Source: Polyangium fumosum (GTDB taxonomy: Bacteria > Myxococcota_A > Polyangia > Polyangiales > Polyangiaceae). From it: a stretch of 64,000 bases of DNA. The notes under the pieces are model-generated. The model had not been told where the DNA came from. It saw only the letters and a program-made list of their open reading frames with translations, and made no database searches. The stretch covers positions 248,001 through 312,000 of the forward strand of contig NZ_SSMQ01000002.1 in assembly GCF_005144585.1 (NCBI RefSeq). The letters run 5' to 3'. Of the stretch, positions 56,978 through 64,000 are shown in pieces; position 1 is the stretch's first letter, and each line of letters opens with the position of its first letter. A program made the translations under genes and the position numbers.

Positions 56978-58897
56978 CTACACGATGCGCCCCCGCCGTT
57001 CGAGCTCCCGCACGATTCGCTCGGCGCATTCGGCCACGCTCAACTCATGGCTCGGCAGCACGAGGTCCGCGTCCTCGGGCGGCTCGTACCGGAAATCGAG
57101 CCCCGGCACGTTCGACACGTTGCCCGCCGCGGCATCCCGATAAATCCCGCTCCGATCGACCTCGCGGCACCATTCGAGCGGCGCAGCGAGGTGCACCAGG
57201 AAAAACCGCTCCGGGCCCACGAGCTCGCGCGCGCGCTGCCGAACCGCGTCCTCCGGCGCGACCAACGACGCCACGCAAAGCAGACCCGCGTCGTTCAGGA
57301 GCTTCGCGACCTCCATCGAGCGGCGCAGGTTCTCCGAGCGGTCCGACGCGGAGAAGCCGAGGTCCCGGTTCATCCCGTGCCGCATCGATTGCCCGTCGAT
57401 CGCCACCACCGCGCGGCCGAGATCAAAAAGCCTGCGCTCGACCTCCCGCGCCACGCTGGTTTTTCCGGACCCCGCGAGCCCCGTGATCAGGATCGTCGTG
57501 GGCCGCTGCCCATACCGTTTTTCCCGCTCCTCGCCCGTGACCGCGCTCTCCGCCCGCGTGAGCCTGCCTTGCGCCGGATCGTCCCAGCGCCCTTCCCCGC
57601 TCTCGACGATCATCCCCGCGCCGACGGTTCCATTCGTCACGCGGTCGATCACGATGAACGCGCCCGTCGCCCGGTTCTTCGTGTACGCGTCGAACAAAAG
57701 CGGCCGGCTCGTGCGTAGCTCCACGCGCCCAATCTCGTTCAGCGCGAGCGCCGGCGCGTCGCTCTTCTCCAGCGTGTTCACGTCCACGCGGTGCACGATC
57801 CGCGTCACGCTGCCCGGCGTGCGCAAAGGCCCGTGCTTGATCCAGTATTCGCGCCCCGGCACCATCGGCCGCTCGTCCATCCATACGAGCATCGCGAGCA
57901 CGCGCGTCGAAATCTCGGGCCGGTTGTCCGCGTGGCACAAGACATCCCCGCGGCTCGCGTCGATCTCGCCTTCGAGCGTCAACGTCACCGACATCGGCGC
58001 CGCGGCCTCCGCGAGATCCCCCTCCCACGTCACGATCCGCGCGACCTTGCTCGTGCGCCCGGACGGCAGCGACACCACCTCGTCGCCGACCCGCACCGAT
58101 CCCGACGCGATCGTCCCGGCAAACCCCCGGAACGCCTGGCTCGGCCGGTTCACGTATTGCACGGGGAACCGCAGATCCACCGTGTTCGACGCCTCGTCGA
58201 GCGGCACCGTGTCCAGCAATTCGAGCAGCGGCTCGCCCTCGAACCACGGCATGGCCGCGCTCTTCTCGACCACGTTGTCGCCCGCGAGCGCGCTCATCGG
58301 GAGGAACCAATGGTGCCGGTCCGGCAAGAGCGCCGCGAAATCGAGGTAGGCGCGCCGGATCTCCTCGAAGACCTCCCGCGAATACCCGACGAGGTCCATC
58401 TTGTTCACGGCCACCACGACCTTGCGAATCCCGAGCAGGCTCGTGAGGAACGCGTGCCGCTTCGTCTGCGTCGTCACGCCCTTGCGCGCGTCGATCAGGA
58501 TCACCGCGAGTTCGGCCGTGCTCGCGCCCGTCGCCATGTTGCGCGTGTATTGCTCGTGGCCCGGCGTATCCGCGATGATGTACTTGCGCCGCGGCGTCGA
58601 AAAATACCGATATGCGACGTCGATCGTGATCCCCTGCTCGCGCTCGCTCTTCAGCCCGTCCACGAGCAACGCGAGGTCGAGCGCGCCGCCCTGCGTGCCG
58701 AAGACCTTGCTGTCCTTCGCGACGGCCGCGAGCTGGTCCTCGTAAATGCCCTTCGTGTCGTGCAGCAGCCTGCCGATCAGCGTGCTCTTGCCGTCGTCGA
58801 CGTTCCCGCACGTGAGGAAGCGCAAGAGCTCCTTCCGCTCGTTCCGCGCGAGGTAGGCCTCGATATCGGTCTGGGCGAGGTCTTCTTCGTGGCTCAT
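56978..58897 (-). CDS. cysNC: Bifunctional sulfate adenylyltransferase subunit 1/adenylylsulfate kinase
   Basis: Couples GTP hydrolysis to APS formation and then phosphorylates APS to PAPS. The 639-residue protein has an EF-Tu-like GTPase (GNVDDGKSTLIGRLLHDTK, DTPGHEQYTRNMATGAS, NKMDLV; residues about 28-240), two beta-barrel domains (to about 440), and a C-terminal APS kinase (ITGLAGSGKTSVA P-loop near 465, AIDGQSMRHGMNRDLGFSASDRSENLRR). Same fusion as Rhizobium NodQ. It begins 1 bp after the cysD stop and forms an operon with it. Confidence 0.96.
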   Translation of the reverse strand: MSHEEDLAQTDIEAYLARNERKELLRFLTCGNVDDGKSTLIGRLLHDTKGIYEDQLAAVAKDSKVFGTQGGALDLALLVDGLKSEREQGITIDVAYRYFSTPRRKYIIADTPGHEQYTRNMATGASTAELAVILIDARKGVTTQTKRHAFLTSLLGIRKVVVAVNKMDLVGYSREVFEEIRRAYLDFAALLPDRHHWFLPMSALAGDNVVEKSAAMPWFEGEPLLELLDTVPLDEASNTVDLRFPVQYVNRPSQAFRGFAGTIASGSVRVGDEVVSLPSGRTSKVARIVTWEGDLAEAAAPMSVTLTLEGEIDASRGDVLCHADNRPEISTRVLAMLVWMDERPMVPGREYWIKHGPLRTPGSVTRIVHRVDVNTLEKSDAPALALNEIGRVELRTSRPLLFDAYTKNRATGAFIVIDRVTNGTVGAGMIVESGEGRWDDPAQGRLTRAESAVTGEEREKRYGQRPTTILITGLAGSGKTSVAREVERRLFDLGRAVVAIDGQSMRHGMNRDLGFSASDRSENLRRSMEVAKLLNDAGLLCVASLVAPEDAVRQRARELVGPERFFLVHLAAPLEWCREVDRSGIYRDAAAGNVSNVPGLDFRYEPPEDADLVLPSHELSVAECAERIVRELERRGRIV

Positions 58898-58898
58898 C

Positions 58899-59810
58899 TC
58901 AGAAGTACCCTTCGCGCTTCTTTTCTTCCATGCTCCCCGACTGATCGAAATCGATCAGCCGGCCCTGGCGCTCGCTCTGCCTCGCGAGGAGCATCTCCTG
59001 GATGATCTCGGGCAGCGTCGTCGCCTCACTCTCGATCGCGCCCGAGAGCGGATAACAGCCGAGCGTCCGGAACCGGACGTTTTTGATCATCGGCACCTCG
59101 CCCGGCCGCAACGGCAGCCGCTCGTCGTCCACCATGAGCAGCACGCCGTCGCGCTCCACCACCGGCCGCGGCGCCGCCAAATACAGCGGCACGATCGGCA
59201 GTTTTTCCTGGTGGATGTATTGCCAGACGTCGAGCTCGGTCCAGTTCGACAGCGGAAACACCCGGATGCTCTCGCCCTTGTGGACCTCCGTATTGTAGAG
59301 GTTCCAGAGCTCCGGGCGCTGGTTCTTCGGGTCCCAGCGGTGGTTCTTGTCGCGGAACGAAAACACGCGCTCCTTCGCGCGTGACTTCTCCTCGTCGCGC
59401 CGCGCACCCCCGAACGCCGCGTCGAAGCCGTATTGGTCGAGCGCGAGCTTGAGCGCCTGCGTCTTCATCACGTCGGTGTGCACCTTGCTCCCGTGCGTGA
59501 TCGGACCCACGCCCGCGCGCCGCCCCTCCTCGTTCGTGTAGACGAGCAGATCCACGCCGAGCTCGCCCTTCACGTAGCCGTCGCGATAGGCATACATGTC
59601 CCGGAACTTCCACGTCGTGTCCACGTGGAGCAGCGGGAACGGGAGCTTCGCGGGGTGGAACGCCTTCCGCGCGAGGTGCAGGAGGACCGTGCTGTCCTTC
59701 CCGATCGAGTAGAGCATCACGGGTCGCTCGAAGCACGCGACGACCTCGCGAAGAATGTGGATGCTCTCGGCCTCGAGCATCTTGAGGTGCGTGAGCTTTC
59801 CCTGGGCCAT
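58899..59810 (-). CDS. cysD: Sulfate adenylyltransferase subunit 2
   Basis: Catalytic subunit of ATP sulfurylase, which activates sulfate to APS with CysN. The 303-residue protein has the PP-loop motif in [14 protein letters not shown] (the SGGKDS site), [43 protein letters not shown], and [31 protein letters not shown] at 59810. Upstream of cysNC in a two-gene operon. Confidence 0.96.
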   Translation of the reverse strand: MAQGKLTHLKMLEAESIHILREVVACFERPVMLYSIGKDSTVLLHLARKAFHPAKLPFPLLHVDTTWKFRDMYAYRDGYVKGELGVDLLVYTNEEGRRAGVGPITHGSKVHTDVMKTQALKLALDQYGFDAAFGGARRDEEKSRAKERVFSFRDKNHRWDPKNQRPELWNLYNTEVHKGESIRVFPLSNWTELDVWQYIHQEKLPIVPLYLAAPRPVVERDGVLLMVDDERLPLRPGEVPMIKNVRFRTLGCYPLSGAIESEATTLPEIIQEMLLARQSERQGRLIDFDQSGSMEEKKREGYF

Positions 59811-59910
59811 GCTGGTCTCGACGCGCTGGGTCAACGCCCGAGCGTCGGAGCAGAACATCGCGCGAACGTGGCGTCTGTCAAGGGCGTCGCGCCCTGCGCG
59901 GCGAGCCCGC

Positions 59911-61029
59911 TCACGCCGCGATCGAACACAATCGATCGCGGAGCGCGGCAAACGAAGGCGCGTGGTGCCCGACGAGGGACACGGCCACGTTCGCCGCGCG
60001 CTCCCGCGTGCCGCGGGGCGCGTCGCTCGCGACGACCCGCAGCGCGAGCTCGGCTTCGAGCGGCACGTCGCCAACGAGGCCCGCGAGTTCGAACGCGCGC
60101 ACGGCAAACGCGGCGGGGACCTGACCGAGCATCGCGAGCAGGCGCAAGGCGCGCGCCGCGAGCGCGAGATCGTCGAGCGACGCAGGAGAAGCCCGGAAGC
60201 GGTCTTCGAGGGCCTCCACGACGAACGAGGAGCGCGCCCGCGCCGCGTCGAGCTGCCCCGAAGCCGCGAGCACCTCGGCCCGCTTCTGCTCGAAGATCGG
60301 ACGCGTGGGCAGAGGCTCGCGCGCGATGGCCGACGCGAGAAACACGAGCGCCTCGCCGAAGAGGCCCATCCGACCGAGCGCGGTCGCCGTCGCCTCGCGG
60401 CGGAAGGCGTCGAGCGCAGGGGAATCGTTCGCCTCGCGGACACGGGCGACGGCGAGGGCCACGTCGTACCGCGCGCCAGAGATCAAGGTCTCCAGCGCCG
60501 CTGCGATCGCCTCGGCCGCGAGCTTCGGCCCGAGCAGCGGCGCAAACGCCCGCACCTCGGCCCACCTTGCGGCCGTCACCACGAGCGGGCCCGCTTCGAG
60601 CGAGCCGCCGAGCGGCAAGGCCGCGAGCTTTTCGAATAAGAAAAGCGCCTCGTCGTCGTGGCCGAGTGAACCTTCGATTCGACCGAGTCCAAGCGCGGCG
60701 CGGAGCGCGAGGGCGAGCGCCGTGAGATCGCCATTTTGATCAAACGATGAAGCGAGCAGCGCGATCGACGCGCGGTAGAGGCGCCGCGCGTCGATCAGGC
60801 GGCCCAGGAGCGACGCCACCCGGGCGGACTCCTCGAAGCAGAGGGCGAGATCCGGGAGGCGGCTCTCTCTCGCTTCGAGGGCGCGATCGAGGCGCGCCGT
60901 GATCTCCACGCACGCGGGCTCGATCGGCCCGCGCGGCGACCTTTCGCGCGGGGCCAGGAATTCGTCGCAAAGAAAAGCGCTCGGCCCGCCGCCCGGGGCG
61001 GCTGGCCATGCAAGAGCGAGGGCGCTCAT
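59911..61029 (-). CDS. Hypothetical helical-repeat (TPR-like) protein
   Basis: A 372-residue, Ala/Leu-rich, all-helical protein. Patterns such as [44 protein letters not shown] and [22 protein letters not shown] suggest degenerate TPR repeats. No membrane segment, catalytic motif or signal peptide is evident. It ends 101 bp upstream of cysD. Function unknown. Confidence 0.6.
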   Translation of the reverse strand: MSALALAWPAAPGGGPSAFLCDEFLAPRERSPRGPIEPACVEITARLDRALEARESRLPDLALCFEESARVASLLGRLIDARRLYRASIALLASSFDQNGDLTALALALRAALGLGRIEGSLGHDDEALFLFEKLAALPLGGSLEAGPLVVTAARWAEVRAFAPLLGPKLAAEAIAAALETLISGARYDVALAVARVREANDSPALDAFRREATATALGRMGLFGEALVFLASAIAREPLPTRPIFEQKRAEVLAASGQLDAARARSSFVVEALEDRFRASPASLDDLALAARALRLLAMLGQVPAAFAVRAFELAGLVGDVPLEAELALRVVASDAPRGTRERAANVAVSLVGHHAPSFAALRDRLCSIAA

Positions 61030-61316
61030 GAGGGCCGCCTTTCAAGTTTCGTCCGTGTTCAGGCATTGCCTGGCGAAATGGCCTCCGAAGAGGCGTGCGC
61101 CCCCGGAGAGGCGCTATCGGGGCAAGGTCTCCCAGCCCCGCGGGTGCTGCATTCGATTGTGGCCGAGCGCTGCGGACGTCAACGCTCGGTGGATTCGATC
61201 ATTACGGGATCCACCCTGGAATGGCAACGAAATTGACCTCCTGGATGGGACGGAGAATGTCCGGTCCAGGGGCGCACGTCGAGGGCGCTTGACACCGACT
61301 CGCCTGCGCGCCTTTC
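61030..61316. other. Divergent intergenic region, no feature recognised
   Basis: 287 bp between the helical-repeat gene and the Coa1-like gene. A TTGACA at 61289 is too close to the ATG to be a normal -35. No hairpins or ORFs stand out. Confidence 0.45.
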
Positions 61317-61808
61317 ATGGACGGCATGCAGCCTGTCAGCCAGCCTGCGAAGAAGCCTGCCGGCAAAGTCATGGTCACCCTGGGCGTGGTCCTTTTCTTC
61401 GCGCTCGTCCTGTCCTCGTGCGTGGGCAAGCACCTCTGGACGGTCTCGGCGCCGCCGATCACCCGGACGGTCGAGCTCCTGGAGAAGGACCCGGCCGTGG
61501 CGGCGGCGCTCGGGAGCCCGGTCTCGGTCTCGATGGCCGTGACGAAGACCCTCCGTCGCGACTTCATCCGCGCGATGCAGGGTCAGGACAACGTGACGGT
61601 GCTCGCGAAAGCATCGGGCCCGAAGGGCGAGGCCTGGTTCCGGCTCAGCGCGCAGAACCACGACGGCCAGGGCTGGGCGGGCACGTTCTCGGTGACGACG
61701 GAAGGGCGGCAGGTCCTCGAAGGCGGCTCGTACAAGGCCGAAGGCGCGGGCACCCTGATCGAGGGTGATTTCGCGCGCGACGGCACCCCGCGCGTCAAGA
61801 AGCGCTGA
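61317..61808 (+). CDS. Coa1/Tim21-like membrane-anchored protein
   Basis: A 163-residue protein: N-terminal anchor (VMVTLGVVLFFALVLSSC, possibly a lipidated Cys) and one compact domain. The pattern VELLEKDPAVAAALGSPVSV and LAKASGPKGEAWFRLSAQNHDGQGWAGTFSV resembles the Coa1/Tim21 family, cytochrome-oxidase assembly proteins in mitochondria, whose bacterial members are largely uncharacterised. ATGs at 61317 and 61326 are both possible. Convergent with the DUF4150 gene. Confidence 0.62.
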   Translation: MDGMQPVSQPAKKPAGKVMVTLGVVLFFALVLSSCVGKHLWTVSAPPITRTVELLEKDPAVAAALGSPVSVSMAVTKTLRRDFIRAMQGQDNVTVLAKASGPKGEAWFRLSAQNHDGQGWAGTFSVTTEGRQVLEGGSYKAEGAGTLIEGDFARDGTPRVKKR

Positions 61809-61817
61809 TCCCGCGCC

Positions 61818-62210
61818 TCACGGCGCGAGGAGCAGCACCTTCGGCTGGCTCGGCACGATCCGCATGCCGGGGCAATTCGTCGAATTCTGCAGGGCCATGC
61901 TCGTCATGCGCGTCGCCGGCATACCACCGACGAGCACACGAAATGCGGCCGTCAAGTGCCGCGCCGGCCCCATCACCGTCCCCGACGCCACGCCCATCGC
62001 CACGCCGGCGTTGTCGCCGTTCGTCATGGGAATACACGTGGTCATGTTGTGCGAGGGCGTGCACGTGAAGAGGACCTTGTAACAGGCCGACACGGCCATC
62101 ACCCCGACGGCGATGTTCGGATAAGGGACCGGCGCGGGCGCGGGCATGGGCGTGAGGCACACGTCCGGAAACCCGAGATCCATTCCCATCATCTGCGTAT
62201 TCGCGAACAT
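61818..62210 (-). CDS. DUF4150 PAAR-like protein
   Basis: A 130-residue protein of the DUF4150 type, related to PAAR spike tips that sharpen the type VI secretion needle and carry effectors. Patterns: FANTQMMGMDLGFPDVCLTP, PYPNIAVG, TNGDNAGVAMGVASGTVMGPARHLTAAFRVLVGGMPATRMTSMALQNSTN. Followed downstream by no toxin in this direction, but it is the last gene of a T6SS accessory operon with DUF3540 and pentapeptide genes. Confidence 0.82.
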   Translation of the reverse strand: MFANTQMMGMDLGFPDVCLTPMPAPAPVPYPNIAVGVMAVSACYKVLFTCTPSHNMTTCIPMTNGDNAGVAMGVASGTVMGPARHLTAAFRVLVGGMPATRMTSMALQNSTNCPGMRIVPSQPKVLLLAP

Positions 62211-62214
62211 GGCA

Positions 62215-62877
62215 TCACCCCAGGTGGATCTGCTCGCCGTCGACCTTCACGAGCTCCTTCGCCATCACGATCGCGTGCTCGGCGCGCATGCTCAGGGTGC
62301 GCTTGGCCGCGTGGTCGATGCTCTCGGCGCGGAGATTGTCCTGCTCGGTCACGACCCGATAGACGCGCTTCGCCTTCTGGAAGATCCGATCCGCGATCGA
62401 ATCGAGCGCCTCGGCCACGACCTTCACCACGCCGACCTCGGCATGCACCGCGGAGCTGAAGACGCCGAGGCGCTCGGCGGACACCGCGGTGTCGGCCGCT
62501 TGGATCGTGGCGCGCCCAGCGATCAGGCTGATCTCCTGCTCGGTCACGATCTCCACGCCCTCGCGCGAGAGCACGCGGACCTTGCCGGAAGGCGCCTCGA
62601 TCGAGGCATCCCCTTCCAGGACGATCCGCGAGCTCGCCTCGGCGTCCCGCTCGAGCACCGCGAGCACGTATGCCGCGCCGCTCTCCAGGAGCACGACGAG
62701 CACGGCGTCGCCCGCCGCCGGCGCGAGCAAACAGCTCGCGGCGCGCCGCGCGAGGAGAATGTCGTCGGCGACCTCGACCCGGATGAGCTCTCCCTCGATG
62801 GCGTGCACCGTCCCGACCTCCTGGACGGCGCGGCCTCGGGGGGATTTGGCTCGCTTTCGTTGCGGCTCGATATGCAT
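62215..62877 (-). CDS. DUF3540 T6SS-associated protein
   Basis: A 220-residue protein fitting the DUF3540 family found with T6SS effector modules. VRVEVADDILLARRAASCLLAPAAGDAVLVV (OB-like), then a beta-helix-like repetitive region (ISLIAGRATIQAADTAVSAERLGVFSSAVHAEVGVVKVVAEALDSIADRIFQKAKRVYR) resembling VgrG spike extensions. Probably a spike or adapter component. Overlaps none; 4 bp before DUF4150. Confidence 0.75.
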   Translation of the reverse strand: MHIEPQRKRAKSPRGRAVQEVGTVHAIEGELIRVEVADDILLARRAASCLLAPAAGDAVLVVLLESGAAYVLAVLERDAEASSRIVLEGDASIEAPSGKVRVLSREGVEIVTEQEISLIAGRATIQAADTAVSAERLGVFSSAVHAEVGVVKVVAEALDSIADRIFQKAKRVYRVVTEQDNLRAESIDHAAKRTLSMRAEHAIVMAKELVKVDGEQIHLG

Positions 62878-62890
62878 GACAAACACTCCT

Positions 62891-63937
62891 TCAGCTTGGA
62901 ACGAAGCTCTCCGCCTTTGCGAGCTCACGATCGTCGCCCAGCGCGAGCGCACGATCGGTGAAAATGGCCTGGGTCTCCACCGTGCGGTGGAACTTGGCCC
63001 GGAACAGGGTCGCGCCGGAGAAGTCGGCCTTCGACACATCGGCGTTCGAGAAATCGGCGTACGTGAGGTCCGCGGCAGGCAGGAGTGCCCCCACGCAGCG
63101 CGCGCGGTGGAAGTTGCACTGCCCGAGCTTCGCCTTCGCGAAGTTTGCCCCCGAGAGATCCGCGTCGGCGAAGACCGCCTGATGAAAATCACCGCGACGC
63201 GCCCGCGCGGAGACGAGCTTCGCCTCCACGAAGAGCGCGTTCTTCGCGTTCACGTCGTCGAGGTTCGCACCCGAGAGATCGGCGCCCTTGAAATTGGCCT
63301 GCACGAGGTACGCGCCCGAGAGATCGGTCCCGCGGAGATCACACTCCATGAGCTGCGTCAGGCCCAGCTCCACGCCGGCGAGCGACATCCCCGCGAGGTT
63401 CGAGCCGACCAGCACGGCCGTCTCGAAGCGCGCCTTTTCCAGGACGACCTTGCGCAGATCCGTCTTGAGCACGGCCGTTTGTTTGAGCGCGCTGCGCGTG
63501 AACCGCAGCCCCGAAAGGTCACACGCGACCAGGGCCGACCGGTCGAGCACGACGTCCACGAAGCTCGCGCCTTCGAGCTTCCCTTCGAGGAGGTTCGTGT
63601 TGTGCACCTTCGTGCGCTCGAACTTCGCGCCCGCGAGGTTGCATTTGTTGAAATTCGCGAACGAGAGATTCGTGTCCTCGAATGACACGCCTTCGAGGTT
63701 GCACTCCACGAACGACGCGTGGCGCGCGTCCACGCCCGCGAGGTTCACGCCCCGCAGATCACTGCGATGCACGATGACCTCGCGCAGGTTCGCCCCCGCG
63801 AGGTTCGCCCCGGAAAACTTGCTCTCCTCGGCGATGAGGCCCCCGATGGACGCGCCCCGCAGGTCGAGCCCCGAGAAATCCAGCCGATCGAGAACCTCTC
63901 CGCGCCCGACGAGGCGCTCGAGCTCTTCCTTGTTCAC
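62891..63937 (-). CDS. Pentapeptide-repeat protein of the T6SS module
   Basis: A 348-residue right-handed quadrilateral beta-helix protein: repeated A(D/N)LXX units such as FSGANLAGANLREV, DLRGTDLSGAYLVQANFKGADLSGANL, FSNADVSKADFSGATL. A GTG start at 63937 overlaps the stop of the preceding gene (GTGA). In T6SS loci such proteins accompany DUF2169/DUF3540/DUF4150 genes. Confidence 0.9.
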   Translation of the reverse strand: MNKEELERLVGRGEVLDRLDFSGLDLRGASIGGLIAEESKFSGANLAGANLREVIVHRSDLRGVNLAGVDARHASFVECNLEGVSFEDTNLSFANFNKCNLAGAKFERTKVHNTNLLEGKLEGASFVDVVLDRSALVACDLSGLRFTRSALKQTAVLKTDLRKVVLEKARFETAVLVGSNLAGMSLAGVELGLTQLMECDLRGTDLSGAYLVQANFKGADLSGANLDDVNAKNALFVEAKLVSARARRGDFHQAVFADADLSGANFAKAKLGQCNFHRARCVGALLPAADLTYADFSNADVSKADFSGATLFRAKFHRTVETQAIFTDRALALGDDRELAKAESFVPS

Positions 63938-64000
63938 GCCCCGCCCTCCCGCGAAAAGCGCACCTGGGTGACGTTCGCCGCGTCGAAGCTCGTCTTGTCG
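63934..64000 (-). CDS. 3' end of an upstream pentapeptide/DUF2169-type gene (partial)
   Basis: The last 21 codons on the minus strand read DKTSFDAANVTQVRFSREGGA then TGA. The F-D-A-A-N-V stretch fits the end of a pentapeptide-repeat protein. Its stop overlaps the next gene's GTG, so it belongs to the same operon. The rest lies outside the window. Confidence 0.55.
   Translation of the reverse strand, partial: DKTSFDAANVTQVRFSREGGA

Noticed and set aside
61289-61294. TTGACA as a promoter for the Coa1-like gene
   Set aside because: The matching -10 would fall at the start codon and no -10-like hexamer is present.

Overview
The window is very GC-rich, tightly packed bacterial chromosome. It looks like a myxobacterium, probably of the Sorangium/Polyangium side. 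Supporting signs are a Ser/Thr kinase operon with a TPR-PEGA-like membrane protein, many lipoproteins with low-complexity linkers, a DUF2330 protein with a MYXO-CTERM-like tail, a double-CXXCG (SitI6-like) protein, and a lipoprotein nuclease toxin resembling the Sit toxins of Myxococcus. The species cannot be fixed from the sequence alone.

Layout. 1-9042: the 5' part of nadA, a PlsC-like acyltransferase, a small lipoprotein, a lipoprotein toxin/immunity pair (2183-4079), a strikingly regular 21-bp repeat array (4240-4533), an unknown gene, a GNAT acetyltransferase, an isochorismatase-like hydrolase, an AarF/UbiB kinase and selD. 9049-13098: an overlapping operon of kinase, TPR/PEGA-like protein and propeller lipoprotein. 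13383-15910: guaB, an outer-membrane protein and two tRNA-Ser genes. 15955-25587: a MacAB-type exporter operon divergent from a RiPP cluster made of a double-glycine precursor, a radical SAM/SPASM maturase, an HExxH protein, a small membrane protein and a C39-peptidase ABC exporter. 25630-33839: two acyl-CoA dehydrogenases, rplM-rpsI, a STAS-like protein, an M23 peptidase, a TPR protein and a DUF2062-methyltransferase fusion. 33906-42816: amidohydrolases and lipoproteins, DUF938 and a GYF protein. 42859-50174: an ABC exporter, the NHEJ pair ku/ligD, and a LysR regulator divergent from a DJ-1/PfpI lipoprotein. 50181-56919: a double-CXXCG protein, duplicated STAS-like genes, small lipoproteins, tandem hairpin repeats, a START-like protein, hemH and a DUF2330 protein. 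56978-64000: cysD-cysNC, a Coa1-like protein and a type VI secretion accessory module (DUF4150, DUF3540, pentapeptide repeats) running off the end.

The most interesting system is the RiPP cluster at 20275-25587. The 50-residue precursor has a leader that fits the double-glycine consensus and a predicted 13-residue core, GFSLHVQFKQQQK, in which an aromatic residue recurs every third position (FSL-HVQ-FKQ). That is the pattern expected for three-residue cyclophane formation by a radical SAM/SPASM enzyme. Other leads are the Sit-like toxin pair, the 14-unit 21-bp phased array beside it, and a dispersed ~50-bp hairpin repeat whose inner stem covaries between loci.
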